Shown piece by piece: positions 32,399 through 41,971 of a stretch of 64,000 nucleotides of DNA. This DNA is from Mobilicoccus pelagius NBRC 104925. Its GTDB lineage: Bacteria; Actinomycetota; Actinomycetes; Actinomycetales; Dermatophilaceae. The first letter of the stretch is position 1; the number at the start of each line of letters is the position of its first letter. The DNA lies in the NCBI RefSeq assembly GCF_000247995.1, contig NZ_BAFE01000027.1:1-64000 (forward strand), written 5' to 3'. Below the pieces are notes generated by a model that made no database searches, was not told the origin of the DNA, and worked only from the letters and a program-made list of their open reading frames with translations. The position numbers and the translations under genes were made by a program.

Positions 32399-32513
32399 GG
32401 TCAAGAGCGCCAGCGCGAAGCCCCGGCTCGCTGGCCGGCAACCCTCCACCTGCGGTGGGGTGCCCCGGGTGACGACCTGGCCGACCGCGCCCGCGTGTCG
32501 GCAAGCGAGGTGA
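32399..32513 (+). ncRNA. SAM-IV riboswitch
   Basis: The leader reproduces the conserved elements of the actinobacterial SAM-IV class: GGTCAAGAGCGCCAGC, then AAGCCCCGGCT, GCTGGCCGGCAACCCTCC, GGTGGGGTGCCCCGGGTGA and GACC closing the first stem, followed by the GGCAAGCG element that forms the pseudoknot. It lies between its promoter and metY, with the start codon 39 nt past its end, so SAM excess should lower metY expression, probably by sequestering the ribosome site. Confidence 0.85.
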
Positions 32514-32552
32514 CTCTCCGCGCACCTCAGTTCGACACGAGGAGCAGAGACC

Positions 32553-33863
32553 ATGAGCGACTGGGCCTTCGAGACCCGTTCCATCCACGCCGGCCAGACC
32601 CCCGACCCCACGACGGGGGCGCGGGCGCTGCCGATCTACCAGACGACGAGTTACGTCTTCGACGACGCGCAGACGGCGGCCGACAGGTTCGCCCTCTCCG
32701 ACCTCGGCCCCATCTACAGCCGCCTCGGCAACCCGACGAACGAGGTCGTGGAGAACCGCCTCGCCGACCTCGAGGGCGGCGTGGGGGCGCTGCTCTTCGC
32801 GTCCGGGATGGCCGCGACGACCGCCGCGATCCTCAACATCGCGCAGGCGGGGGACCACGTCGTCGCCGGAGCCGCGCTCTACGGCGGCACGTACAACCTC
32901 CTCAAGTACACGCTCAAGCGGCTCGGGATCGAGACGACGTTCGTCACCGAGCAGGGCGACCTGGACGCGTGGCGTGCGGCGATCCGGCCGGAGACGCGGC
33001 TCGTCTACGGCGAGACGATCTCCAACCCCGACCAGCAGGTCCTCGACATCGAGGGCGTCGCGGGCATCGCGCACGAGGCGGGGGTGCCGCTCGTCGTCGA
33101 CAACACGGTCGCGACGCCGTTCCTCGTCCGGCCGATCGAGCACGGCGCCGACGTCGTCGTCCACTCGGCGACGAAGTACCTCGGCGGGCACGGGACGAGC
33201 ATCGTCGGTGCGCTCGTCGACGCCGGCACGTTCGACTACGGCGCCGAGCCGGGCAAGTTCCCGCAGTTCACCGAGCCGAGCGAGAGCTACCACGGCCTCG
33301 TCTACGCCCGAGACCTCGGCGCGGACTCCCCACTCGGGGCGAACCTGTCGTTCGTCCTCAAGGCGCGTGTCGACCTCCTGCGCGACACGGGCGCGGCGGC
33401 CTCGCCGTTCAACGCGTTCCTCCTCGCGCAGGGCCTCGAGACCCTGAGCCTGCGGATGGAGCGTCACGTCGGGAACGCCCGCCGGGTCGCGGAGTTCCTC
33501 GCGTCGCACCCCCAGGTGGAGTCGGTGAACTATGCCTCGCTACCGGGCAACCGCGACCACGAGCGGGCCGCGAAGTACTGCCCGAAGGGCTCCGGGGCGG
33601 TGTTCAGCTTCGAGATCGCGGGCGGCATCGACGCGGGCCGGAGGTTCGTCGAGGCGCTCGAGCTGCACAGCCACGTCGCGAACATCGGCGACGTGCGCAG
33701 CCTCGTCATCCACCCCGCCTCGACCACCCACAGCCAGGGCAGCGACGAGGACCGACTCGGCGCGGGCGTCACCCCCGGCCTCATCCGCCTCGCCGTCGGC
33801 ATCGAGCACATCGACGACATCCTCGCCGACCTCGAGAAGGGTTTCGCCGCCGCGGCGGGCTGA
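32553..33863 (+). CDS. metY: O-acetylhomoserine sulfhydrylase (MetY)
   Basis: A 436-aa PLP enzyme of the Cys/Met metabolism family. It joins sulfide (or methanethiol) to O-acetylhomoserine, giving homocysteine (or methionine). Evidence includes the N-terminal WAFETRSIHAGQTPDP, SRLGNPTNEVVE, the PLP-stacking ALYGGTYNLL, the Asp in VVDNTVATPFL and the Schiff-base Lys in HSATKYLGGHGTS. Length and sequence fit MetY rather than MetB/MetC (about 390 aa). ATG 32553 follows GAGGAG. The SAM-IV riboswitch directly upstream confirms a methionine pathway role. metX is not adjacent, unlike in many actinobacteria. Confidence 0.93.
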   Translation: MSDWAFETRSIHAGQTPDPTTGARALPIYQTTSYVFDDAQTAADRFALSDLGPIYSRLGNPTNEVVENRLADLEGGVGALLFASGMAATTAAILNIAQAGDHVVAGAALYGGTYNLLKYTLKRLGIETTFVTEQGDLDAWRAAIRPETRLVYGETISNPDQQVLDIEGVAGIAHEAGVPLVVDNTVATPFLVRPIEHGADVVVHSATKYLGGHGTSIVGALVDAGTFDYGAEPGKFPQFTEPSESYHGLVYARDLGADSPLGANLSFVLKARVDLLRDTGAAASPFNAFLLAQGLETLSLRMERHVGNARRVAEFLASHPQVESVNYASLPGNRDHERAAKYCPKGSGAVFSFEIAGGIDAGRRFVEALELHSHVANIGDVRSLVIHPASTTHSQGSDEDRLGAGVTPGLIRLAVGIEHIDDILADLEKGFAAAAG

Positions 33864-33935
33864 GCCGGACGCCCGCCCGCAGCCCGCACCGACGCTCGCC
33901 GTCGCGTCCGGGTGATCGACGTGCGGTGACGACGA

Positions 33936-33971
33936 CGCGGGGCCCTCCACCTGCCGGTGGAGGGCCCCGCG
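33936..33971. terminator. Terminator hairpin between metY and the ABM gene
   Basis: CGCGGGGCCCTCCACC and GGTGGAGGGCCCCGCG form a perfect 16-bp stem with loop TGCC, between two converging genes. It probably works in both directions. Confidence 0.7.
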
Positions 33972-34006
33972 TTCGTGCTCCTGTGGACGTTCGTGCTCCT
34001 GTGGAC
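33971..34006. repeat. Perfect 18-bp tandem duplication
   Basis: GTTCGTGCTCCTGTGGAC occurs twice head to tail (33971-33988 and 33989-34006), immediately after the 16-bp terminator stem. It looks like a recent slippage or replication event. Confidence 0.8.
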
Positions 34007-34023
34007 GGCAGGAGAGGGTGTCG

Positions 34024-34344
34024 TCAGTCGACGCTGATCTCGGCCATCTTGTCCCAGCCGGTGGCGGGGATCTGCCCGTTGACGATGTCGGGGGTGGCCG
34101 TGAGGTACTGCGGGAACTCCTCCTGCATGGCCTTGAAGTGGTCGGAGTTCACGTGCGCCTCGGCGCCGTCGTCCTCGAACGCCTCGAGGAGGACGTAGGT
34201 GTTCGGGTCCTCCACGCTGCGGGACCACTCGAACCAGAGGTTCTTCTCCTCGGCGCGGGTGGCCTCGGTGAACGTGCGCGAGATCTCCGGCCAGCGCTCG
34301 GCGTGCTCGGGCTTCACGGGGAACTTGCCGTTGATGAGGATCAT
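34024..34344 (-). CDS. Antibiotic biosynthesis monooxygenase (YgiN-like) domain protein
   Basis: A 106-aa dimeric alpha/beta-barrel type protein of the ABM family. The pattern MILINGKFPVKPEHAERW, ...EKNLWFEWSRSVEDPNTYVLLEAFEDDGAEAHV and FKAMQEEFPQYL matches YgiN-like quinol monooxygenases, which act on quinols or polyphenols without a metal or flavin. ATG 34344 follows AAGGAGA. It has no operon partner, so its substrate cannot be guessed. Confidence 0.85.
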   Translation of the reverse strand: MILINGKFPVKPEHAERWPEISRTFTEATRAEEKNLWFEWSRSVEDPNTYVLLEAFEDDGAEAHVNSDHFKAMQEEFPQYLTATPDIVNGQIPATGWDKMAEISVD

Positions 34345-34522
34345 CGGGGATCTCCTTCGGTCGGGGTCACTCCCAGCGTCTCATTCGCCACGACGCGTGC
34401 GGAACGGTGGGGCGGACCGCGGGGCGACGAGCCGCGCGGCGGCGACGACGCGCGGGTGTGGCCCAGGTCTCCGATCCCCCGCCTGGCGGGGGCCCGGCCC
34501 GGAGGTCTGAGAGAGTCGACGC

Positions 34523-35131
34523 GTGAACGATCTCCACCCCACCGACCGGCAGGACGTGACGCCTCCGAGGAGGACACCCCCGCGCGCGACGACTCCGGGC
34601 GACGGTCATCCGATCGTGGTCGTCAACGGGTTGCCCGGCGCAGGCAAGACGACCGTCGCCGCGGCGCTGGGGCGCCGGTTCGCGCGGGCCGCCGTCGTCG
34701 AGGGCGACCGGCTCCAGAACGACCTCATCGTGAGCGGCGGCGTCGACGTGGGGGAGGAGCCCGCCGACGAGGGGTGGCGGCAGTTGTCGCTGCGGTGGGC
34801 CAACATCGCCGCCCTCGCCGTCAACCTCGACGACGCGGGCTTCACCGTCGTCGTCGACTCCCTCACGATCCCGTCCCTCCTACAGACGCTGCGCGAATCC
34901 ACCGGTGACCGGCCGCTCGCGTACGTCCACCTCGACCCGAGCATCACGGTGCGTCGGGCCCGCGACGCGGCGCGGGGTGTGCGGGCGATCGGCGACCGTC
35001 ACGACGCGATCGCGAGCGAGTTCGAGCCGCTCCGTGGCCGGGGCGTGTGGATCGACTCGAGCGACCTCGACGTCGAGACCACCGTCGACGCCGCCCACGA
35101 CGCCGTCGTCTCCGGCCGCGCCACCCTCTGA
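34523..35131 (+). CDS. P-loop kinase-like NTPase
   Basis: A 202-aa protein with Walker A GLPGAGKTTVAAALG (about residues 36-50), a kinase-like core and a LID-like basic segment (HLDPSITVRRARDAARGVRA). It resembles AAA_33 zeta-toxin/shikimate-kinase-like ATPases that phosphorylate small molecules; there is no antitoxin partner nearby. The first 30 residues are polar and disordered. The start is GTG 34523; no good ribosome site precedes it, so ATG-less leaderless initiation is possible. Confidence 0.75.
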   Translation: MNDLHPTDRQDVTPPRRTPPRATTPGDGHPIVVVNGLPGAGKTTVAAALGRRFARAAVVEGDRLQNDLIVSGGVDVGEEPADEGWRQLSLRWANIAALAVNLDDAGFTVVVDSLTIPSLLQTLRESTGDRPLAYVHLDPSITVRRARDAARGVRAIGDRHDAIASEFEPLRGRGVWIDSSDLDVETTVDAAHDAVVSGRATL

Positions 35132-35150
35132 CCCCCTTCCGGCACGCCGC

Positions 35151-35180
35151 GGCCCGCGACACCCGAAGGTGCCGCGGGCC
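35151..35180. terminator. Bidirectional terminator hairpin
   Basis: GGCCCGCGACACC and GGTGCCGCGGGCC pair (13 bp, one mismatch) around a CGAA tetraloop, between the converging kinase and symporter genes. Confidence 0.6.
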
Positions 35181-35203
35181 GGAGGACGGAGAAGGAGGGC
35201 GGG

Positions 35204-36409
35204 TCAGGCGACGGCCGTGGCGCCGCGCTCTTCACGCCCGCGGCTGCGACGGGTGAGGGTGTCGACGATGGCGGCGATCGCGCCGTCACCGGTGACGTTC
35301 GTCGCCGTGCCGAAGGAGTCGATCGCGATGTAGGTGGCGATCATGAGGCCGACCTGCGGCTCCGTGAACCCGAGCATCGTCGTGAGGAGGCTCGTCGCGG
35401 TCATGATCGCGCCACCGGGCACGCCGGGGGCGGCGATCATCATGATGCCGAGCATCATGACGAACCCGATCATCGTGGGGATGTCGACGGGCTTGCCGTA
35501 GAGGAACATCACGGCGAGGGAGAAGCACGTGATCTTGATCGTCGACCCGGCGAGGTGGATCGTCGCGCACAGCGGGACGACGAACGACGACACGGGCTCG
35601 CTCACGCCCATCTGCATCGCCTGGCGGTGCGTGACGGGGATCGTCGCGGCGGAGGACGAGGTGCCGAGCGCGGTGGCGTAGGCGGGGAGCATCGTCTTGA
35701 GCATGACGAGCGGGTTCTTCTTGAAGAACGCACCGGCGATCGCGTACTGGATGAGCAGCAGCACGACGGTGAGCGCGAACACCATGAGGATGACGCCGAG
35801 GAAGGTGGTGATGACGTTCCACACCTGACCGGCGGCGGCCATGTTGAGGAACACGCCGAAGATGTAGAGCGGCAGCAGCGGGATGAGGACGCCCGCGATG
35901 ACCTTGTTGACGATCTCGCGGAACTCGACGAAGCCCCGACGGACGACGTCACCGTCGACGAGGGTGAGGCCGACACCGATGATGAACGCCAGGATGAGGG
36001 CCGTCATGACGCCCATGAGCGGCGGCATCTCGACCTTGAAGAACGGCGTGAGGAGCGCGTCCTCCGGGTTGGTGACGGACTGGGCCGTCTTGCCGGCGAG
36101 CAGCGAGGGGAACACGGCCATGCTCGTCGCGAGGCCGACGAACCCGGCGAACAGGGTCGAGCCGTAGGCGATGGCCGCCGTGACCGCGAGCCACTTGCCC
36201 GCCCCGCGGCCGAGCTCGGCGATCGCGGGCGTGATGAGCCCGACGATGATGAGCGGGATGATGAAACCGAGGAAGTTGCCGAACAATCCGTTGAACGTCA
36301 CGAACGCTCTCGTGAGCCACTCGGGGAAGAACAGCCCGCAGACGATGCCGAGGACGATGGCGATGAGGATCTTGGGAAGCAGCCCGATGGAGCGGCGTTC
36401 GGAGGTCAT
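35204..36409 (-). CDS. DAACS-family dicarboxylate/amino acid:cation symporter
   Basis: A 401-aa membrane transporter of the GltP/DctA/SstT superfamily. Eight membrane helices are visible, plus the re-entrant loops: HP1 with TSSSAATIPVT and HP2 with GVPGGAIM. The substrate and sodium site in TM7/TM8 reads IAIDSFGTATNVTGDG, where NVTGD is the conserved Asn-Asp pair. It should import an acidic or neutral amino acid, or a C4-dicarboxylate, with Na+ or H+. ATG 36409 lies about 8 nt after TACTCT on the coding strand and has no ribosome site, so the transcript may be leaderless. The last 15 residues are charged. Confidence 0.88.
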   Translation of the reverse strand: MTSERRSIGLLPKILIAIVLGIVCGLFFPEWLTRAFVTFNGLFGNFLGFIIPLIIVGLITPAIAELGRGAGKWLAVTAAIAYGSTLFAGFVGLATSMAVFPSLLAGKTAQSVTNPEDALLTPFFKVEMPPLMGVMTALILAFIIGVGLTLVDGDVVRRGFVEFREIVNKVIAGVLIPLLPLYIFGVFLNMAAAGQVWNVITTFLGVILMVFALTVVLLLIQYAIAGAFFKKNPLVMLKTMLPAYATALGTSSSAATIPVTHRQAMQMGVSEPVSSFVVPLCATIHLAGSTIKITCFSLAVMFLYGKPVDIPTMIGFVMMLGIMMIAAPGVPGGAIMTATSLLTTMLGFTEPQVGLMIATYIAIDSFGTATNVTGDGAIAAIVDTLTRRSRGREERGATAVA

Positions 36410-36556
36410 GAGGAAAGAGTAGGAAGCGTGGGCGCCCCATGAGGGCATCGTCGCGAACCCCGTCGGGGAACGTGTCGCACTTCGCACCATGGGTGATGTG
36501 ACCCCCATCGGGTGGGGCCGCGTCCCCGGGCCGGGAAACCCGGTGGACGACGGCCG

Positions 36557-36562
36557 TATCCT
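36557..36562 (+). promoter_or_regulatory. -10 box (TATCCT) of the leaderless hrpA gene
   Basis: TATCCT ends 7 nt before GTG 36570. This spacing supports a leaderless start at the GTG rather than the upstream ATG at 36489. Confidence 0.5.
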
Positions 36563-36569
36563 GGAAGGC

Positions 36570-39500
36570 GTGTCCGATTCCCCCACGCCCGCGCAGTCCC
36601 GGCCCGCCGACCCCGTTCCGCGGTCCGAATGCGGCGACGGCGGGGACCGCACGCCTCGGCCGTCGCGCGGCCGACCGCGTCGGAAGGGCGCGCGCCGGGA
36701 CGGTGACGGGGGAGGCGCACCCCGCGCCGACGCCCCGACGCGCGGTGAGGCGGGAGCGTCGGGCGAGGCCGCGCCGAAGGGCGAGGGCCCGCGACGGGGC
36801 CGTGCGTCCTCGACCGGTGAGTCACAGGCGTCGGCCCAGAACGACGATCGCGGGGGGCGTGGTCGTGGTCGCCGCGGCTCGGGCGGCCGCCGCGGGCAGG
36901 GGCGTCGGCAGGGCGGTCGTCCGCCGCTGACCCCCGAGCAGAAGGCGGAGCGTCGTGCCGCGTGGGAGCGCCGCGTCGAAGCACGTCGTCGAGCGGCCGA
37001 GGCGCTCGACGTCACCTATCCCGACCTGCCGGTCTCGGCCGTCAAGGACGACATCGCCGCGGCGATCCGTGACCACCAGGTCGTCGTCATCGCGGGTGAG
37101 ACGGGCTCGGGCAAGACGACGCAGATCCCCAAGATCTGCCTCGAACTCGGCCGTGGCATCACGGGGCAGATCGGCCACACCCAGCCCCGACGTATCGCCG
37201 CCCGCTCCGTCGCCGAACGGCTCGCCCACGAGCTCGACGTCGAGCTCGGCGCGCAGGTCGGGTATCAGGTGCGGTTCACCGACGAGTCGAGCCGCGACAC
37301 GCTCGTCAAGGTGATGACCGACGGCATCCTCCTCAACGAGCTGCAGCGGGACCGGGACCTGCGTCGTTACGACACGATCATCATCGACGAGGCCCACGAG
37401 CGGAGCCTCAACATCGACTTCGTCCTCGGCTACCTCAAGCAGCTCCTGCCGCGGCGCCCCGACCTCAAGGTCATCGTCACGTCGGCGACGATCGACCCGC
37501 AGCGCTTCGCCGAGCACTTCGCCGACGCACACGGCACCCCCGCCCCGATCATCGAGGTCTCGGGCCGCACGTACCCCGTCGAGATCCGGTACCGGCCGCT
37601 CGTGCGCGTCGAGCCGAACTCGACGCCCGGCAAGCCCGACGTCGAGGTCGAGATCGACCACATCACCGGCCTCTGCGAGGCCGTCGAGGAGCTGTGGACC
37701 GAGGGCGGCGCCGCCGAACGCGCCCGCGACGGCGGGGGCGAGGACATCTTGGTGTTCCTCTCCGGCGAGCGGGAGATCCGTGACGCCGCCGACGCGCTCG
37801 AGGGGATGAACCTGCCCGGCACGCAGATCCTCCCGCTCTTCGGCCGGTTGTCCGCCGAGGAGCAGCACCGGGTGTTCTCCCGCGGCGGCGGGCGGCGGGT
37901 CGTCCTCGCGACGAACGTCGCCGAGACCTCCCTCACCGTGCCGGGCATCCGGTACGTCGTCGACGCCGGCACCGCCCGCATCAGCCGGTACAGCCAGCGC
38001 ACGAAGGTGCAGCGGCTGCCCATCGAACCGATCAGCCGGGCGAGCGCGAACCAGCGATCCGGTCGATGCGGCCGTGTCTCCGACGGCATCGCGATCCGCC
38101 TCTACTCCGAGGAGGACTACGAGTCCCGCCCGGAGTTCACCGACCCCGAGATCCTCCGCACGAACCTGGCGAGCGTCATCCTCCAGATGACCGCGCTCGG
38201 CCTCGGCGACATCGCGCGGTTCCCGTTCGTCCAGGCGCCCGACGCGCGCATGGTCACCGACGGTCTGCGCCTGCTCGAGGAACTCCGGGCGATCGACCCG
38301 AACGAGCCCGACCCGCGGCGGCGACTCACCGACGTCGGCCGCCGCATCGCCCGGCTGCCCGTCGATCCGCGCCTCGCGCGGATGATGCTCGCCGCCGCGG
38401 ACGAGGGGTGCCTGCGCGAGGTGACGATCATCGTCGCCGCGCTCTCCATCCAGGACGTCCGCGAACGCCCCCTCGAGAAGCAGGCGCAGGCCGACCAGAG
38501 CCACGCCCGGTTCAAGGACGACACGTCCGACTTCACGACGCTGCTCAACCTGTGGAGGTACCTCCGCAAGAAGCAGAAGGAGCTCTCCGGCAGCGCGTTC
38601 CGGCGGCTGTGCAAGGCGGAGTTCCTCCACTACCTCCGCATCCGGGAGTGGCAGGACCTCGTCGGGCAGCTCACGACGACGATGCGCGAGCTCGACATCA
38701 CCCCCAACACCCGTCCGGCGCCGCCCGAGGCGGTGCACAAGGCCCTCCTCACCGGGTTGCTCTCGCAGATCGGCCTCCACGACCGCGAGAAGCGCGACTA
38801 CCTCGGTGCCCGCGGCGCCCGGTTCGCGATCCAGCCGGGCTCGGTGCTGCGCCGCGCCAACCCCGACTGGCTGATGAGCGCGGAACTCGTCGAGACGACC
38901 CGCCTGTGGGCCCGCACGAACGCCGCGACCGATCCGGCCACCATCGAGGAGGTCGGCGCGCACCTCCTCAAGCGCTCCTACAGCGAACCCCACTGGAGCC
39001 GAAAGCGGGCCGGGGTCGTCGCCGACGAGCGCGTCACGCTCTACGGCGTACCGATCGTCGTCGGACGCCCCGTGAGTTACGGCGCGATCGACCCCGTCGC
39101 CTCCCGCGACCTCTTCATCCGGCACGCCCTCGTCGAGGGCGACTGGGACACTCCGCACCGGTTCTTCCACGACAACCGCAAGCTCGTCGAGAAGCTCAGC
39201 GAGCTCGAGTCGCGGGCGCGGCGGCGCGACATCCTCGTCGACGAGGACACCCTCTTCGAGTTCTACGACCACCGTGTGCCCGCCTCCGTCGTGAGCGGCT
39301 CGCACTTCGACGCGTGGTGGAAGAAAGAACGTCGCCGCCGCCCCGAGCTCCTCACGTTCACCGAGGACTTCCTCGTCTCCGCCGACGCCGACGCCGTCGA
39401 CGCGCGGGACTACCCGCACGAGTGGGTGCAGGGCGACCTCCACCTGCCGCTCACGTACCAGTTCGAGCCGGGCGCCGACGCCGACGGCGTGACGTGCCAC

Positions 39501-40814
39501 ATCTCCGTCGAACAGCTCAACCAGGTCGACGACGAGGGCTTCGACTGGCAGGTGCCCGGTCTGCGGCCCGAGCTCGCGACCGCGCTGCTCAAGAGCCTGC
39601 CCAAGGCGACGCGCAAGCACTTCGTCCCGACGCCCGACCACGCCCAGGCCGCCCTCGCCGAGGCCGACGAGGAGCAGATGGCCGCGGGCGTGCCGCTCAC
39701 CGAGGAACTCGCGCGGGCCCTCTACATCCGCACGGGCCACCGCGTCGCGTCGGGGGAGTGGGACGTCACCCGCGTGCCCGACCATCTCCGGATGACGTTC
39801 CGCGTCGAGGATCCCCGCGGGCGTCGTCTCGGGGAGGGCAAGGACCTCACGGCCCTGCAGGAGGAACTCGCCCCCGCAGTCCGGACGACGATGGCCAAGG
39901 CGGCGGGCGACGTCGAACGCCGCGGCCTCGTGACGTTCGACCTCGAGGAGCTGCCCGCCACGTTCGAGCGCCGCGTCGGCAAACGGGACCTCCAGGGATT
40001 CCCGGCCCTCGTCGACGAGGGGGACTCCGTCGCCGTCCAGGTGCTCGCCGGACGCGCCGAGCAGGTCGCCGCGACCCGGCTCGGTCTGCGGCGCCTCATC
40101 CTCCTCAACACGACCGTGCCGTGGAAGCGGATCCTCGGGCTCCTCACCAACGCCCAGCGGCTCGCCCTCGGCAACAACCCGCACGGCTCGATGCAGGCGC
40201 TCCTCGACGACGTCCTCGCCGCCGCCGTCGACGCGATCGCCGCCCGGTCCCTCGCCGCCTCCGGTGTCGAACTCATCCGCACCCCGACCCAGTTCGACGA
40301 GGCGCTCGCCGCCGTGCGGCGGGAGATCGTGCCCACCGTCGTCGAGATCGTCGAGTGGGTGCACCCCGTCCTCGAGAGGGCGCTCGCGGTGCGGCTCGCC
40401 CTCGACACGATGAAGCCGTCGACGCCGGAGATGGCGGCGCTCAGGGACGACCTGGGCGCGCAGCTGCAGGACCTCGTCCACCCCGGGTTCGTCGCCGAGA
40501 CCGGCCACGCCTATCTGCGGCACCTGCCCCGCTACCTCCAGGGCATGCTCGTCCGCCTCGACAAGGCCCCCGCCGAGCCGTGGCGGGACGCCCAGCGCCT
40601 CGAGATCGTCCGCACCGTCGAGGCCGAACGGGTCAAGGTCGTCGAGTCCCTCCCCGCGATCGAACGCGGCGCCGACGACGTCGTCGCGCTCCGCTGGATG
40701 GTCCAGGAGCTGCGCGTCAGCCTCTTCGCCCAGACGATCGGCACGGCCCACCCCGTCTCCGAGAAGCGCATCTACAAGGCGATGGACGCCGTCGAGGACG
40801 CCCACGCCGCCTGA
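36570..40814 (+). CDS. hrpA: ATP-dependent RNA helicase HrpA
   Basis: A DEAH-box 3'-5' RNA helicase of 1,414 aa, somewhat longer than the usual HrpA (about 1,300). The first 120 residues are an Arg/Gly/Ser-rich tail with several RGRG repeats that should bind RNA. Then come Walker A GETGSGKTTQIPK (about 176), IIIDEAHERSLN (motif II), VTSATID (III), ATNVAETSLTVPG (V) and QRSGRCGRV (VI). HA2 and OB domains and the long HrpA-specific C-terminal region (DUF3418) follow. In bacteria HrpA helps to rescue stalled ribosomes and process mRNA. GTG 36570 is preferred because TATCCT lies 7 nt upstream; ATG 36489 would add 27 unlikely residues. It is followed 76 nt later by a PAC2 gene. Confidence 0.93.
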   Translation: MSDSPTPAQSRPADPVPRSECGDGGDRTPRPSRGRPRRKGARRDGDGGGAPRADAPTRGEAGASGEAAPKGEGPRRGRASSTGESQASAQNDDRGGRGRGRRGSGGRRGQGRRQGGRPPLTPEQKAERRAAWERRVEARRRAAEALDVTYPDLPVSAVKDDIAAAIRDHQVVVIAGETGSGKTTQIPKICLELGRGITGQIGHTQPRRIAARSVAERLAHELDVELGAQVGYQVRFTDESSRDTLVKVMTDGILLNELQRDRDLRRYDTIIIDEAHERSLNIDFVLGYLKQLLPRRPDLKVIVTSATIDPQRFAEHFADAHGTPAPIIEVSGRTYPVEIRYRPLVRVEPNSTPGKPDVEVEIDHITGLCEAVEELWTEGGAAERARDGGGEDILVFLSGEREIRDAADALEGMNLPGTQILPLFGRLSAEEQHRVFSRGGGRRVVLATNVAETSLTVPGIRYVVDAGTARISRYSQRTKVQRLPIEPISRASANQRSGRCGRVSDGIAIRLYSEEDYESRPEFTDPEILRTNLASVILQMTALGLGDIARFPFVQAPDARMVTDGLRLLEELRAIDPNEPDPRRRLTDVGRRIARLPVDPRLARMMLAAADEGCLREVTIIVAALSIQDVRERPLEKQAQADQSHARFKDDTSDFTTLLNLWRYLRKKQKELSGSAFRRLCKAEFLHYLRIREWQDLVGQLTTTMRELDITPNTRPAPPEAVHKALLTGLLSQIGLHDREKRDYLGARGARFAIQPGSVLRRANPDWLMSAELVETTRLWARTNAATDPATIEEVGAHLLKRSYSEPHWSRKRAGVVADERVTLYGVPIVVGRPVSYGAIDPVASRDLFIRHALVEGDWDTPHRFFHDNRKLVEKLSELESRARRRDILVDEDTLFEFYDHRVPASVVSGSHFDAWWKKERRRRPELLTFTEDFLVSADADAVDARDYPHEWVQGDLHLPLTYQFEPGADADGVTCHISVEQLNQVDDEGFDWQVPGLRPELATALLKSLPKATRKHFVPTPDHAQAALAEADEEQMAAGVPLTEELARALYIRTGHRVASGEWDVTRVPDHLRMTFRVEDPRGRRLGEGKDLTALQEELAPAVRTTMAKAAGDVERRGLVTFDLEELPATFERRVGKRDLQGFPALVDEGDSVAVQVLAGRAEQVAATRLGLRRLILLNTTVPWKRILGLLTNAQRLALGNNPHGSMQALLDDVLAAAVDAIAARSLAASGVELIRTPTQFDEALAAVRREIVPTVVEIVEWVHPVLERALAVRLALDTMKPSTPEMAALRDDLGAQLQDLVHPGFVAETGHAYLRHLPRYLQGMLVRLDKAPAEPWRDAQRLEIVRTVEAERVKVVESLPAIERGADDVVALRWMVQELRVSLFAQTIGTAHPVSEKRIYKAMDAVEDAHAA

Positions 40815-40890
40815 CCCATCGGACCCGCGGCGGGAATCGTCGACGCCCGCCGAGCGTTGTGTACGAGCGACGACGACGGAAGGAGACCCG

Positions 40891-41835
40891 GTGCAGGATC
40901 CCTCGATGCTCTACCGGCTTGAGACGGACACCGACCTGGTGGACCTGCGTGCGGACATGATGGTCGTGGCCTTGGGGGGGTTCCTCGACGCCGGCCACGC
41001 GCAACGCCTCCTCGTGGAGCACTTGTTGCGCACCCTCGACCACACGGTCGTCGCGACGTTCGACCTCGACCAGCTGCTCGACTACCGCGCACGGCGTCCG
41101 GTCATGACGTTCTCCCGCGACCACTACAGCGAGTACACCGACCCATGCCTCGCGCTCTACCGGGTCATCGACGACGCCGGCACCCCGTTCTTCCTCCTGT
41201 GGGGCCCCGAGCCCGACTACCAGTGGGAGCGGATGGTCGCCGCGGTGAGCGAGCTCGTCCGGCTCCTCACCGTCGAGCGCGTCGTCTCGGTCTACGGCAT
41301 CCCGATGGCCGTGCCGCACACCCGGCCGGTCACGTCGACCCTCCACGGCACGACGGAGGAGATCCGAGAGGGCGCCCGCCCCGTCTTCGGCACCGTCGAG
41401 ATCCCCGGCTCCCTCGCGGCGCTCCTCGAGCTCCGCCTCGGCGAACAGGGCCGTGCGGCGATGGGATTCGCCGTCCACGTGCCGCACTACCTCGCGCAGA
41501 GCGACTTCCCCGCAGGCGCCGCGCACGCTCTCGAACGGCTCGCCGACGTCGCCGGACTGTCGTTGCCACCTGCGGCGCTCGAACTCGCCGCCGCCGACAG
41601 CGCGCACGCCATCGCCTCGGAGGTCGCGGCATCGGCGGAGGCCGCCGAGATCGTCCGCGCCCTCGAGGAGCAGTACGACGCCCGCGTCGCACGCCTCGCC
41701 GCAGGCGACCTCGACGACGCCTCCGACGACGACGGCGACGACCAGGGTCTCGGCGGTGGACCGCTGCCCACCGGGGACCAGCTCGGAGCCGAACTCGAGG
41801 CGTTCCTCGACGAGATCAGACGCGGCCCCCACTGA
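40891..41835 (+). CDS. PAC2-family protein
   Basis: A 314-aa PAC2 protein, the archaeal-eukaryotic proteasome-assembly chaperone family also found widely in actinobacteria. Diagnostic segments are MMVVALGGFLDAGHA, the strand/helix DHTVVATFDLDQLLDYRARRP, YLALYRV-like CLALYRVIDD, and VYGIPMAVPHTRP with GFAVHVPHYLA. The C-terminus has an acidic tail (DDASDDDGDDQ). GTG 40891 follows AAGGAG. A run of seven G at 40974-40980 is in frame here, in contrast to the G7 runs that break two other genes. Its partner in this organism is unknown. Confidence 0.88.
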   Translation: MQDPSMLYRLETDTDLVDLRADMMVVALGGFLDAGHAQRLLVEHLLRTLDHTVVATFDLDQLLDYRARRPVMTFSRDHYSEYTDPCLALYRVIDDAGTPFFLLWGPEPDYQWERMVAAVSELVRLLTVERVVSVYGIPMAVPHTRPVTSTLHGTTEEIREGARPVFGTVEIPGSLAALLELRLGEQGRAAMGFAVHVPHYLAQSDFPAGAAHALERLADVAGLSLPPAALELAAADSAHAIASEVAASAEAAEIVRALEEQYDARVARLAAGDLDDASDDDGDDQGLGGGPLPTGDQLGAELEAFLDEIRRGPH

Positions 41836-41971
41836 CGCCCCACCTGGCCGTGCACGGACCCACGTGAGACGTCACGTGTGGATCCCGGCCCGCCGGGGAA
41901 CAGAGGGAACGAGGACCCGCACACACCGCGCGCGGGCGCACCACACACCACCGTCCACCGGGAGGACACAC

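Noticed and set aside
34523-35131. Zeta-type toxin of a toxin-antitoxin pair
   Set aside because: The P-loop fits, but there is no small antitoxin gene beside it and the length fits general small-molecule kinases equally well.
36822-40805. A 1,327-codon open frame antisense to hrpA
   Set aside because: It mirrors the codon pattern of hrpA and reads as Asp/Glu/Val/Arg-rich low complexity with no domain. In very GC-rich DNA long antisense frames are expected.
40974-40980. G7 run in the PAC2 gene as another frameshift
   Set aside because: The run is read in frame (LGGF) and homology continues on both sides.
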